Source: DATFVJ01 sp963820395 (GTDB lineage: Bacteria > Actinomycetota > Actinomycetes > Streptosporangiales > Streptosporangiaceae). Taken from it: a stretch of 64,000 nt of DNA. Location of the stretch: assembly GCA_963820395.1 (NCBI GenBank), contig CAWGAE010000021.1:1-64000 (forward strand). Direction: 5' to 3'. The notes beneath the pieces are model-generated. The model did no database searches. It had not been told where the DNA came from and saw only the letters and a list, made by a program, of their open reading frames with translations. This document shows, one piece after another, positions 56,588-64,000 of this stretch. The first letter of the stretch is position 1, and every line of letters starts with the position of its first letter. The translations under genes were made by a program, and so were the position numbers.

Positions 56588-56976
56588 CGACCTACCAGGT
56601 CACAGTTACCCGCGATGACGACGTGTGGGCTGCAGTCATCGACGGCCTCCCGCCTCATGTGATCGGCGCCACTGACGTTGAGCGTTTTTCCGACCTGGAA
56701 CCCGAGGTACGGGATCTCGTCGCCGCCCTGACCGACGCCGACCTTGACAGCTTCGGCCTGGAATGGCGCCTCCTGATCGGGAACCGGGACGTGACCGCAG
56801 AAGTCGTCGCGCTCAGTCAAGCGGAAACTGCGCTGCAGGACGCCCTTGCCGCGCGGGACGAGGCCCGCCGCACCGTTCTTAAGGCCCTAGCAACCACCGG
56901 CCTGTCGCAAGGCGCGATCGGGGACGTGCTCGGGGTATCCCACCAGCGGGTGCACCAGTTGCTCAAAGCATCCTGA
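56584..56976 (+). CDS. hicB: HicB-family antitoxin with C-terminal HTH
   Basis: A 130-residue protein starting at ATG 56584, overlapping the toxin stop. The N-terminal half is a partial RNase H-like HicB fold (TYQVTVTRDDDVWAAVIDGL, then PEVRDLVAALTDADLDSFGL). A helical linker (SQAETALQDALAARDEARRT) joins it to a helix-turn-helix (TTGLSQGAIGDVLGVSHQRV, HQLLKAS). The HTH implies autoregulation at the inverted repeats upstream of hicA. Intact, likely a working toxin-antitoxin pair. Confidence 0.7.
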   Translation: MTTYQVTVTRDDDVWAAVIDGLPPHVIGATDVERFSDLEPEVRDLVAALTDADLDSFGLEWRLLIGNRDVTAEVVALSQAETALQDALAARDEARRTVLKALATTGLSQGAIGDVLGVSHQRVHQLLKAS

Positions 56977-57058
56977 GCTGACCGTGAGCGACCGTGACTA
57001 TCCGCAGGCGCTCCCCCTATCGGGCTCGCAGCGGGCACGGCGGCCTCTTAGTCCTGAA

Positions 57059-58390
57059 CTAGTGTCCTGCGCCTGAAATCTTCGCGATATATTTGGCTAA
57101 GGAGTTCAGGATCTCCTCCGCGGTTTTTGTCCAGATGAATGGCCGGGGGTTCTGGTTCCAGGTTTCGATCCAGGCGCGGACGTCTTTTTCCAGGGCCTGG
57201 ACGCTCTTGTGGACTCCGCGGCGGATCATTTGGTCGGTCAGGAACCCGAACCACCGCTCCACCTGGTTGATCCACGACGATCCGGTGGGCGTGAAGTGCA
57301 GGCGGAACCGGGGGTGGCGGGCGAGCCAGTCCTGGATCGCGGGGGTCTTGTGGGTGGCGAGGTTGTCGCAGACCAGGTGCACGCCCAGCCCGGCCGGGAC
57401 GGCCTTGTCGATCGCGATCAGGAACTTCTTGAACTCCACCGCGCGGTGCTGGCGGTGGATCTGGGAGATCACGGTGCCGTCGGCGATGTTGAAGGCGGCG
57501 AACAGGCTGGTCACGCCGTTCCGGGCGTAGTCGTGGGTGCGCCGTTCGGGCATGCCGGGCATCATCGGCAGCACTGGCTGGGACCGGTCCAGGGCCTGCA
57601 TGCCTGATTTCTCGTCGACGCACAGCACGACGGCCTTCTCCGGCGGGTTGTGGTAAAGACCGACGACGTCGACGACCTTCTCGATGAACAGCGGGTCGGT
57701 GGACAGCTTGAACCCGTCGGTCAGGTGCGGCTTGAGTTCGAACTTGCGCCAGATCCGGCCGATCGTCGAGCGTGACAGGCCGCTGCGGCGGGCCATCGAG
57801 GCCCGTGACCAGTGCGTGGCGTCCTTGGGGGTTTCCTCCAGCGTCGCGGCCACGACGTCTTCGACCTGGTCCAGCAGGATCGACGGCGGGCGGCCCGGGC
57901 GCGGCTCGTCGGCTAGCCCGTCCAGCCGGCGGGCGATGAACCGGCGCCGCCACCGGGTCACCGTGCCCGGCGTGATCCGCAGCTCGGCGGCCACCTGCTT
58001 GTTCGGCGTGCCCTGCGCGCAGGCCAGCACGATCTTCGACCGCAGCGCCAGCGCCTGGCAGGTCTTGGCCCGCCGCGACCAGCGCGTGAGCTGATCGCGC
58101 TCGTCATCGGCCAGCTCCAGCCCGGCTTTCGGCCGCCCCGCCCGTTCGCCGTCGGCCAGCCCTTCCAGCCGCGCCCCGGCAAACCGCGTACGCCACTTGC
58201 CCACCGTCATCTGCGTGACGCCCAGATCGGCGGCCACCCGCTGGTACACCACCCCCGGCTCCGCGCAGGCCAGCACAATCCGGGCCCGCACCGCCGGCCT
58301 TCGCGACGGCCCACCCGACCAGCGGACCAGCTGGTCACGCTCCTCCTCGGTCAGCACGAACTCAGCAGCGGCACCTCTAGTACGCGACAT
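57059..58390 (-). CDS. IS630-family transposase with duplicated DNA-binding region
   Basis: A 443-residue protein, about 90 longer than usual for IS630. Residues 15-90 (ERDQLVRWSGGPSRRPAVRA, VAADLGVTQMTVGKWRTRFA) and 97-170 (ERDQLTRWSRRAKTCQALAL, VAAELRITPGTVTRWRRRFI) are two related helix-turn-helix units in tandem. The DDE domain follows with Asp259 (CVDEKSG), Asp342 (LVCDNLATHK) and Glu378 (NQVERWFG). The TAG stop is formed by the TA target site plus the next flanking base. Frame intact; probably active. Confidence 0.9.
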   Translation of the reverse strand: MSRTRGAAAEFVLTEEERDQLVRWSGGPSRRPAVRARIVLACAEPGVVYQRVAADLGVTQMTVGKWRTRFAGARLEGLADGERAGRPKAGLELADDERDQLTRWSRRAKTCQALALRSKIVLACAQGTPNKQVAAELRITPGTVTRWRRRFIARRLDGLADEPRPGRPPSILLDQVEDVVAATLEETPKDATHWSRASMARRSGLSRSTIGRIWRKFELKPHLTDGFKLSTDPLFIEKVVDVVGLYHNPPEKAVVLCVDEKSGMQALDRSQPVLPMMPGMPERRTHDYARNGVTSLFAAFNIADGTVISQIHRQHRAVEFKKFLIAIDKAVPAGLGVHLVCDNLATHKTPAIQDWLARHPRFRLHFTPTGSSWINQVERWFGFLTDQMIRRGVHKSVQALEKDVRAWIETWNQNPRPFIWTKTAEEILNSLAKYIAKISGAGH

Positions 58391-58436
58391 ACAGAAATTA
58401 TACTAACTTAGAGCGTAGATTTCAGGCGCATGACAC
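57062..58436 (-). mobile_element. IS630-family insertion sequence (1,375 bp)
   Basis: Ends GTGTCCTGCGCCTGAAATCT (57062-57081) and the complement of GTGTCATGCGCCTGAAATCT (58417-58436) differ at one position. TA flanks both sides (57060-57061, 58437-58438), the expected target duplication. Intact. Confidence 0.85.
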
Positions 58437-58439
58437 TAG

Positions 58440-58904
58440 GAGCCCCGCAGAGCGCCCTCACGAGCGCTGGTGATTCCCAGTTCGTTCCCAGCTGCCGCTG
58501 ACCGCCATTCGGGGCAGAGGCCGCCCACACTGAGGTGGGCAAGCCACGCCGCAGCCGCCTGTCGACGGAAGGCGAACACCGACCAGTGTCCTCAGCTCGG
58601 ACTTCTCCTCGGTCTACCAGTCGTTTCCGGAGACCGGCGGGGTCACGCCGCCGCTGTGGTGCTCGGCGCACATCCGCGGTGGCTTGGGCCGGGCCTGGGC
58701 TGCGGGTGAGGGCGAAGCTCAGGTCGCCGAGGGTCATCACGGCCCGCGAGACCGCGATCTGGAGCAGGACGCCAGGCCTGCCCGGCGGTGAGCAACCGGA
58801 GCAGTTCGGTGAGCGGGAAGTCGGAGGAAGTCGGCACTGCCCAGGGCCATCGCGCTGATCGGTAACGTCTCTGCATGGCATTGAGGCCCTGGCTGCGCTT
58901 ATTC
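58440..58904. other. gap without clear gene
   Basis: Several medium frames on both strands, none recognised; the minus frame containing FPLTELLRLLTAGQAW could be a transposase scrap but cannot be supported. Confidence 0.3.
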
Positions 58905-59161
58905 CCCCGAGCCACCAGGGCCTTCGCCTGCCTGTGGCCGCAGGACACCGGCGAGATGTGCTGCCTCATCACCGACCTGCTCGACCACGTCGCCTGCCCG
59001 GCCGGCCAGCTCGCCGCCGCCTACGCCTGGCGGTGGAGCGGTCGGAGACTGCCCTGAAAGAAGCCAAATCTGCCGTCACCGGAGCCGGGCCCTCCACCGG
59101 CCCGATCTTCCGCTCCGCCGGCCCCGAACTGATCGCCGCCGAGCACGCCGCCTGGATCTGA
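58905..59161 (+). pseudogene. IS4-family transposase C-terminal fragment
   Basis: LITDLLDHVACPAGQLAAAY and AWRW, then after a frameshift SETALKEAKSAVTGAGPSTG and PIFRSAGPELIAAEHAAWI, is the E-R-K-type catalytic C-terminal region (YxxRWxxE) of IS4-like transposases. Confidence 0.6.
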
Positions 59162-59400
59162 CCCCCGCCACCCCGCGCGCTGTCACCGTTGATCCCTGCC
59201 CGAACCGCCGGACGCAGAACCGGCCGCCCGCCCGGAGCGACAGCCGGGCCACCGGCCTGCCCATCACGGATCTCCGGGACAGAACTCCGAAGCGAGCACG
59301 TCGCCGTCACGGAGCGTGGTGGCCGCTCCACTGGGTTGCGCGCGCCGAGCCGCCGTTCGGTACGTTATGGCTAACCACCAACTGCGATCAGGGCTCCCGG

Positions 59401-59664
59401 GCGAACACATATGCCGAGCGTTGGATCTTGAGCCCGCGGCGCGAGCTGACCGATCGGATGCTGATCGTTAGCCGCCAGCAGCTGGAGCATTCGCTGACGG
59501 TCCACATAGATCATTTCAATGACCATCGGCCCCACCGGTCTCTGGGCCAGAACCCACTGTCCGGGCTGACCCCATCGTCACCGTCAGCCGATGATGTCGC
59601 CGCCGTGCGCCGCGATCGGCTGGGCGGACTCATCCACGAGTACGAATACCCGCAGGTCGCATAG
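59401..59664 (+). pseudogene. IS3/IS481-type transposase C-terminal fragment
   Basis: ANTYAERWILSPRRELTDRM carries the last catalytic Glu (AER) of the DDE domain. HIDHFNDHRPHRSLGQNPLS and LGGLIHEYEYPQVA complete a typical C-terminus ending at 59664. It may be the other end of the same family as 5605-5940. Confidence 0.65.
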
Positions 59665-60108
59665 CGTGGATGGGATTTCTCGGCACCCACAAGTCGTCGG
59701 CGCGGCGGAACGCCAACCGCCGCCCCCCGGCGCCACAACCGGCTATGGTCAAAGCTAGCTGGCAGCACAGGAACCAAGGCCAGCGAAGACACGGCGACGA
59801 TCACAATACCTGGGGATCCCCCGCCCACCGCCCGGTGGGCAGACCCCGTGAAGTCCCCCGGACGGGGGGCCCTGCCCGCGCAAGACCACAGCCCATAGCT
59901 GAGGCAGCGGGGCATCAAACCAGATCGCGGCATCAACCCGCTAACGCCGTTTACGCCACGCCTACGCGATGGGCAACCACTACGGATCATCGTGACGGAA
60001 AGTATGCGTGTGGCGACGCTACGTCGTGGGAAAAATTGGCCCGCGACACAACCTCGGCCCACGGCCGTAACGGTCACAGGCCGGAAACTAGGGAAAGGTA
60101 TCTCCCAA
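59665..60108. other. upstream region of the Gly/Trp/His-rich protein gene
   Basis: No supported gene. GGGAAAGGT precedes the ATG at 60109. Confidence 0.35.
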
Positions 60109-60369
60109 ATGATCAGCAAGATGCGTTTCAGGCGCGCCGCGGCGACCATCGCCGCAGCCGGCACACTCGGCCTCGCCACCGCGGCAATACTGCCCGCCGC
60201 GGCTGACGCCGCCGTCACCCACGCCGCTGCCTCACAGTCGCAGCAGTCCCACCAGGACTGGTGCGGCTACAACTCCTGGGAGTGCGGTGGCGGCTGGGGC
60301 TGGCACCACCACTGGGGTGGCGGCTGGGGCTGGCACCACCGCTGGGGCTGGCACCACAACAACTGGTAA
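60109..60369 (+). CDS. small secreted Gly/Trp/His-rich protein
   Basis: ATG 60109 (MISKMRFRRAAATIAAAGTL) gives an 86-residue product with a signal peptide cleaved near AADA-AVTHA. The mature protein has two Cys (DWCGYNSWECGGG) followed by an imperfect repeat GGGWGWHHHW / GGGWGWHHRWGWHH. Trp-His-Gly tails suggest metal or surface binding, but no family is recognised. It appears intact. Confidence 0.5.
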   Translation: MISKMRFRRAAATIAAAGTLGLATAAILPAAADAAVTHAAASQSQQSHQDWCGYNSWECGGGWGWHHHWGGGWGWHHRWGWHHNNW

Positions 60370-60452
60370 GCCGGCATAACCTGAGCGGGCTGGCAGGGCG
60401 GTCGGCCCCTGTCGGCCCGCTTCGCGCCGCCCTGTGGGTGCCGAAAATGCCG

Positions 60453-60920
60453 TCACATCACGCGACCTGCGAATACTCGTGGAGGAGGCCGCCAAGCCGA
60501 TCGCGTCTCCGGACGCGGATGTTGTCGTCGGCAAACGCGCGGCTTGCCGGTGACGGACGCACGCGGCTTAGCGGGCCTGTGCGTGGGCGGCCCACCCGTC
60601 GCCTTCGGGCTCTCGGCCGCCTCGGTGTGGTTGCGGTGAGCCTGCTGGAGGTCCAGGTCGGCGTTCATCGCCTCGAGCTCGGCCGTGAGGGCGTCGATCT
60701 GATGCTACTTGCTAGGGGCCTTCGGCGGAACGATCTCATCGAGGTCTTCGCGCAGGTAGGCGAGATCGCCGAGGCCGTTCATGACGTACACCCGGAGTGC
60801 GTTGCCCGCCGTCTTCCAGTACCCGAGGACCTCATGAGCAGCCGTGAAGTCGGTGATCCCCGACGTAACCTCCTGAAGGTCTTTCGCCAGGGCCTTGGCG
60901 CCCCTGCGCGCGCACTCCAC
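60453..60920 (-). pseudogene. hypothetical protein with in-frame stop
   Basis: ATG 60920 (MECARRGAKALAKDLQEVTS, GITDFTAAHEVLGYWKTAGN) reads to TAG 60705-60707. The same frame continues with a heptad-like HQIDALTAELEAMNADLDLQ and a proline-rich tail. Either a 71-residue protein or a longer coiled-coil protein broken by an amber codon. No family recognised. Confidence 0.35.
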
Positions 60921-60979
60921 GGGAACAGTTGCTCCGGTAGCCGGGGTACCCCTACCACGCTATGTGAGCTGATCAAGCA

Positions 60980-61192
60980 GTGTCAGATGATCACGGGGTA
61001 GCGCCTGCCCGCAACCTCAAACTGTGGTCCCGCACCAGCCCTGGGCGTACCATCCGAATCATGCAGGGTGGCCTGCCGTTCGTACTGATCCTCCGCGCCG
61101 GGGACGGGTGTGCCTACGCCGCGGAGCGTATCGAGGGCGCGAAGTTTGTCACCGGCCCCACCGATGACCTCGGCGACGAAGATGACACCTGA
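60980..61192 (+). CDS. small hypothetical protein
   Basis: A 70-codon frame from GTG 60980 (VSDDHGVAPARNLKLWSRTS) with a plausible hydrophobic core (LPFVLILRAGDGCAYAAERI) and an acidic C-terminus. No clear ribosome site. Unrecognised; it points toward the next two small genes. Confidence 0.35.
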   Translation: MSDDHGVAPARNLKLWSRTSPGRTIRIMQGGLPFVLILRAGDGCAYAAERIEGAKFVTGPTDDLGDEDDT

Positions 61193-61266
61193 CCAACGTC
61201 CGGGGCCGCAGGGGGTCCCATACGCCGCATGCGTAGATCGGGGAGGCAGTGGCACCGGTGCTCAGC

Positions 61267-61386
61267 GTGACAGAAAACGCAGCCGACGACAGTATCAGAA
61301 AAAATATCCGGCCAGCGCAGGCGGCCGAAGCGATGAACGACTGGCGGCTCAGGCGCATGCAAGCGCTATGGGCGATGGTGTCCTGA
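61267..61386 (+). CDS. very small hypothetical protein coupled to the next gene
   Basis: GTG 61267 encodes 39 residues (VTENAADDSIRKNIRPAQAA, EAMNDWRLRRMQALWAMVS). The stop TGA 61384-61386 overlaps the next ATG by one base (TGATG), arguing for a translated, coupled leader gene. Confidence 0.35.
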   Translation: MTENAADDSIRKNIRPAQAAEAMNDWRLRRMQALWAMVS

Positions 61387-61823
61387 TGGCCAGGCGGAAG
61401 CGGCCGCGCATTGATGTGGACGTGCTGGCTGCCGAGCTGCACCCGATGCTGACGCTGCCACCCCGTGAGGCTGTCTGGCGTACCGGTGACCGGCTCGCGG
61501 CCGAGCCGATGCTAGCTGACCACGAGGTCGTCCTGATCGCAGGACGGATCGGTGTGTCGGCCGCCGCCCTCCTCGGCGCGAAGCTTGTGGCCTCAGCGTT
61601 CCCGCCACCGAGGCGGATGGACCTGCCGATCGCTTTGTACCTCGTGGTGGCCCGCGTCCCGGACCCCCGGTGGCGGGAGAGGGTCATCGCCAGGTGCGGG
61701 GACCACACCTGCATCAACGAGGTCAAGCGTGAGGCTGACGCCTGGCACGGGCGGCACCTGCTCCTCGCCGCGGGGATTAGCAGGTGGGACGTCACAGCTT
61801 GTGCAGCACCCCACCGCCTGTAG
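61386..61823 (+). CDS. hypothetical protein
   Basis: A 145-residue protein from ATG 61386 (MARRKRPRIDVDVLAAELHP). Regular amphipathic pattern with LPPREAVWRTGDRLAAEPML, VSAAALLGAKLVASAFPPPR and a CGDHTCINEVKREADAWHGR segment containing two Cys. Not recognised. Position after the 39-residue frame and near a DUF2637 fragment suggests an integrative-element origin. Confidence 0.45.
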   Translation: MARRKRPRIDVDVLAAELHPMLTLPPREAVWRTGDRLAAEPMLADHEVVLIAGRIGVSAAALLGAKLVASAFPPPRRMDLPIALYLVVARVPDPRWRERVIARCGDHTCINEVKREADAWHGRHLLLAAGISRWDVTACAAPHRL

Positions 61824-62237
61824 CTCCGCCGAAGACAGTTGTAGCAGGACTGGCAGGACACCGGCGAATGGCCTGACCTCACCCGTCCTCGCCGGGGCAC
61901 GAAGAAGGAGGCGGGGACGTTATGAGCGACTGGACCAGGAGGCGGGCCAAAGAGAAACGGCAGCCATCATCATGGCGCAAGGAGCCTAAAGCCTCCCAAG
62001 CAGACCGGTGGCAACACCGTCAACATGGTCGGTGCCCTTGAGCGCAGGCTGTGTAGCTGGACGCTCACCTTCGAGGACACGCTTTCGAGGGCACAGGACC
62101 ACCAAAGGTTCAGGACAACCTGTGCCGCTCGAAAACTCAACCGAGGCCTTGACCTGGAGGTTCGCCTGCAGGCGGTCGCTGTGGCTCCTGGACTCCGCCG
62201 GGCACGTCCCAGCTGCATGGGCAGACCAGGGCGACCT
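61824..62237. other. gap without recognisable gene
   Basis: No supported coding sequence on either strand. Confidence 0.4.
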
Positions 62238-63197
62238 TCATGACGCGCCCTCACTGCGCCCGGCACCGGCCGCGCCCTCGGCGGCGGCCAGCCGGGCGGG
62301 GTCGAGATCCCCGACGAACACCTTCTGCAGCATGTGCCAGTCCTGCGGATGAGCCCTGATACCCGCCTCGAAGAGGCGCGCGACCTCCTGCATCATCGCC
62401 GCCGCCTGCTGCCTGCTGTCCCCTTCGGCAGGCACCGGTATCTCCTCATGAACATGCACGCCCCAGTCATCGCCCTCGAACCACAGGATCGCGGGCATCA
62501 GCGCTGCGCCGGTCTGCGCGGCGAGCGCGGCCGGGCCGCCCATCATGCGGGCCTTCTCGCCGAAGAACTCCACCTCGATGCCGCCGCCGGTGACATCGCG
62601 GTCGCAGATCAGGCAGACAATCTTGCCGGCCCGCAGCCGCTGCGCGAGGACGCCGAACCTTTGGGTCCCGCCGCTGGCAGGCAGCACCTCCATGCCGAGC
62701 CCCTCGCGGAACACGACGAACCTGTCGTAGACGGACTCCGGCTTCACCCGCTCGATCACTGCGGTAAGGGAGCCTGCCCCGCTGGCGATGAGCCATGCGC
62801 CAGCCTGGTCCCAGTTGCCCATGTGCGGCAGGGCAAAGACCACCCCGCGGCCAGCCGCGAGGTACTCGAACGCGGTCCGGATATGCCCAGTGTCGCGCAT
62901 GCCACCGACCAGCCGGTCCACCGGCATCACCGGCAGCCGGAAAACCTCGAGCCAGTAGCGCGCGTACGAGCGCATGGCCTGCCTGGACAGCGCGCGCAGC
63001 TCGCCGCCTGACGCCTCGCCGCCGATCACCCGGCGGAGGTTGCCCTCAAGTACCTGGACCCCCTTGCCCTGGCGGCGCCAGGCCAGGTCGGCTGCGAACC
63101 TGAAACCCCGCCGGGCCCAGGACTCGGGCAGCCGGCACACCACAGACCAGCCCAGACCATACCCGGCATCGATGAGCCTGTCCTTCACTCCGGGCAC
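62238..63197 (-). CDS. phosphatidylinositol mannoside acyltransferase-like protein
   Basis: A 319-residue lysophospholipid/HtrB-type acyltransferase from GTG 63197 (VPGVKDRLIDAGYGLGWSVV). The catalytic HxxxxD motif is ALPHMGNWDQAG. LICDRDVTGGGIEVEFFGEK and MGGPAALAAQTGAALMPAIL are the later conserved blocks. Actinobacterial members (PatA) acylate the mannose of phosphatidylinositol mannosides at the inner membrane. The usual neighbours pgsA and pimA are not seen; a decayed DUF6308 gene lies upstream instead. Confidence 0.8.
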   Translation of the reverse strand: MPGVKDRLIDAGYGLGWSVVCRLPESWARRGFRFAADLAWRRQGKGVQVLEGNLRRVIGGEASGGELRALSRQAMRSYARYWLEVFRLPVMPVDRLVGGMRDTGHIRTAFEYLAAGRGVVFALPHMGNWDQAGAWLIASGAGSLTAVIERVKPESVYDRFVVFREGLGMEVLPASGGTQRFGVLAQRLRAGKIVCLICDRDVTGGGIEVEFFGEKARMMGGPAALAAQTGAALMPAILWFEGDDWGVHVHEEIPVPAEGDSRQQAAAMMQEVARLFEAGIRAHPQDWHMLQKVFVGDLDPARLAAAEGAAGAGRSEGAS

Positions 63198-63214
63198 CCG
63201 TCACCTCCTGAAGC

Positions 63215-63625
63215 GGACCCCTGGCCGGCTCGTGCGCCTCCTCACGGCGGGGCAGGGCAGTGGCCCGTGCCGCGTCCTGTCCGAGCAGCCGCCGGACCGC
63301 TGAAGGCGACCAGCGCACGTCGAGGAGAGTCACCGCGAGCAGGGGGGTCATCAAGGGTGATCTCGTTGCGCCGGTTGGCGCCAAGAGTATCGAAGGTCTC
63401 GCCCGCGAAGCCGCGTGCGGGATCGTAGTAGGCCGTTAACAGCTCGCCGACGCCGGGAGTGGCGATGTCCCGTTCCACGCGGGTCTTGGCCGCGCGGATG
63501 GCCTCGGAAACCGGGCCTGGGTTGCCCGCGACGCCGGGTTCGCCGCTGGGCGCGGCGATGACGCAAGTCCGCTCGGTCCGGGACGAAGCACTGAGGCCAC
63601 GAACGCTGCCGGTACCGTCGTCCAT
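63215..63625 (-). pseudogene. DUF6308 family protein, frameshifted
   Basis: MDDGTGSVRGLSASSRTERT, RDIATPGVGELLTAYYDPAR and GFAGETFDTLGANRRNEITL read to a C6 run near 63350, where the frame should change to LLAVTLLDVRWSPSAVRRLL and GQDAARATAL. Slippage in the homopolymer is the obvious cause (mutation or sequencing error). The C-terminal half is missing after about 63215. Confidence 0.55.
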
Positions 63626-63677
63626 CAGGACCTCCGATCAGATGGCCGGGATAGGCTGCGTGGTGCGCATCGGGCAC

Positions 63678-64000
63678 TGAGCCGGTACGAGCGATGCGTG
63701 CGGTCCGTCACTGTCGTGCCCGATCAAGCGGCCGCTGTCCGCTCGCGAGTGAGGCTGGGCTCTTGCCGGGCCGGGCCGGGCCGTGATGCTCGCGGCGTGA
63801 CTTTGGGGGCGGAGTGCGCCTGGCCGCGGGCCGCGGCTAGCAGCGCTGGAGGGTTCGGCGGTGATCCGGCGCAGCTGTGTGATCCGGGTTCTTCCCGGCC
63901 CGGTAATCAGCCCGGTGCGGATGCTGCCGATCCGGGTGCGCCACTTGCGGCGCGCGGGCGCTGCCGGGGCGGCGGTGATTGGCCGGGTTTGGCCGGCGTG
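63678..64000. other. window end, no gene supported
   Basis: GC-rich sequence without a credible frame; may contain the edge of a gene outside the window. Confidence 0.3.

Overview
The window is GC-rich throughout, with short or overlapping gene junctions, frequent GTG/TTG starts and gene families typical of Actinomycetota: DUF6247, DUF6308, DUF6328, DUF2637, a SHOCT protein, an F420-type oxidoreductase, a phosphatidylinositol-mannoside-type acyltransferase and a DosR-like palindrome. A soil or stress-adapted actinobacterium is the natural reading; no rRNA or tRNA is present to place it more closely.

The dominant theme is genome decay in an insertion-sequence graveyard. More than 30 recognisable genes are broken, truncated or chimeric, including a phosphoesterase, MalT-type regulator, methyltransferase, ion channel, SulP STAS domain, SMP-30, P450, S9 peptidase, KdpD, GMC oxidoreductase, alpha/beta hydrolase, phosphoribulokinase, SDR, ProC, SGNH acyltransferase, ArsC and thioredoxin. 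At least twelve transposase families or fragments lie among them: IS3-like, IS110, IS1634 (two), IS630 (two), IS66 (one intact, one remnant), ISL3, IS256, IS21, IS4, a Tn7-like TnsA/TnsB pair and an NF041680-like one.

Layout: 1-5200 holds a DUF6247 operon, a secreted beta-lactamase-like serine hydrolase, a chagasin-type inhibitor and a CBS protein under a DosR-like box. 5.3-12.5 kb holds decayed regulators and intact membrane proteins (FUSC, a multi-pass protein, SHOCT). 12.6-17.5 kb is a nested mobile structure: a group II intron whose reverse transcriptase gene is split by a 2.2-kb serine-recombinase element with perfect 25-bp terminal inverted half-sites. 17.5-24.7 kb has a heme-less P450, TnsA/TnsB and an intact M16 peptidase pair. 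25-29 kb has IS110, a PPOX oxidoreductase, a frameshifted Hsp20, IS1634 and a small MITE. 30-36 kb has an amidohydrolase and a foreign-looking GMC oxidoreductase cut by IS66. 36.8-46 kb has ISL3, IS1634, an MFS phosphate-type transporter and DUF6328. 46-54 kb is mostly remnants around AcuC and a secreted transglycosylase. 54.5-64 kb has IS21, an intact HicAB module with a strong and probably leaderless promoter, an intact IS630 with a doubled DNA-binding region, small hypothetical genes and a PatA-like acyltransferase.

Genes that look intact and functional are few: serine hydrolase, I42 inhibitor, CBS, FUSC, membrane protein, SHOCT, the M16 pair, PPOX, amidohydrolase, IS66 and ISL3 transposases, MFS, AcuC, transglycosylase, HicAB, IS630, the serine-recombinase element and the acyltransferase.
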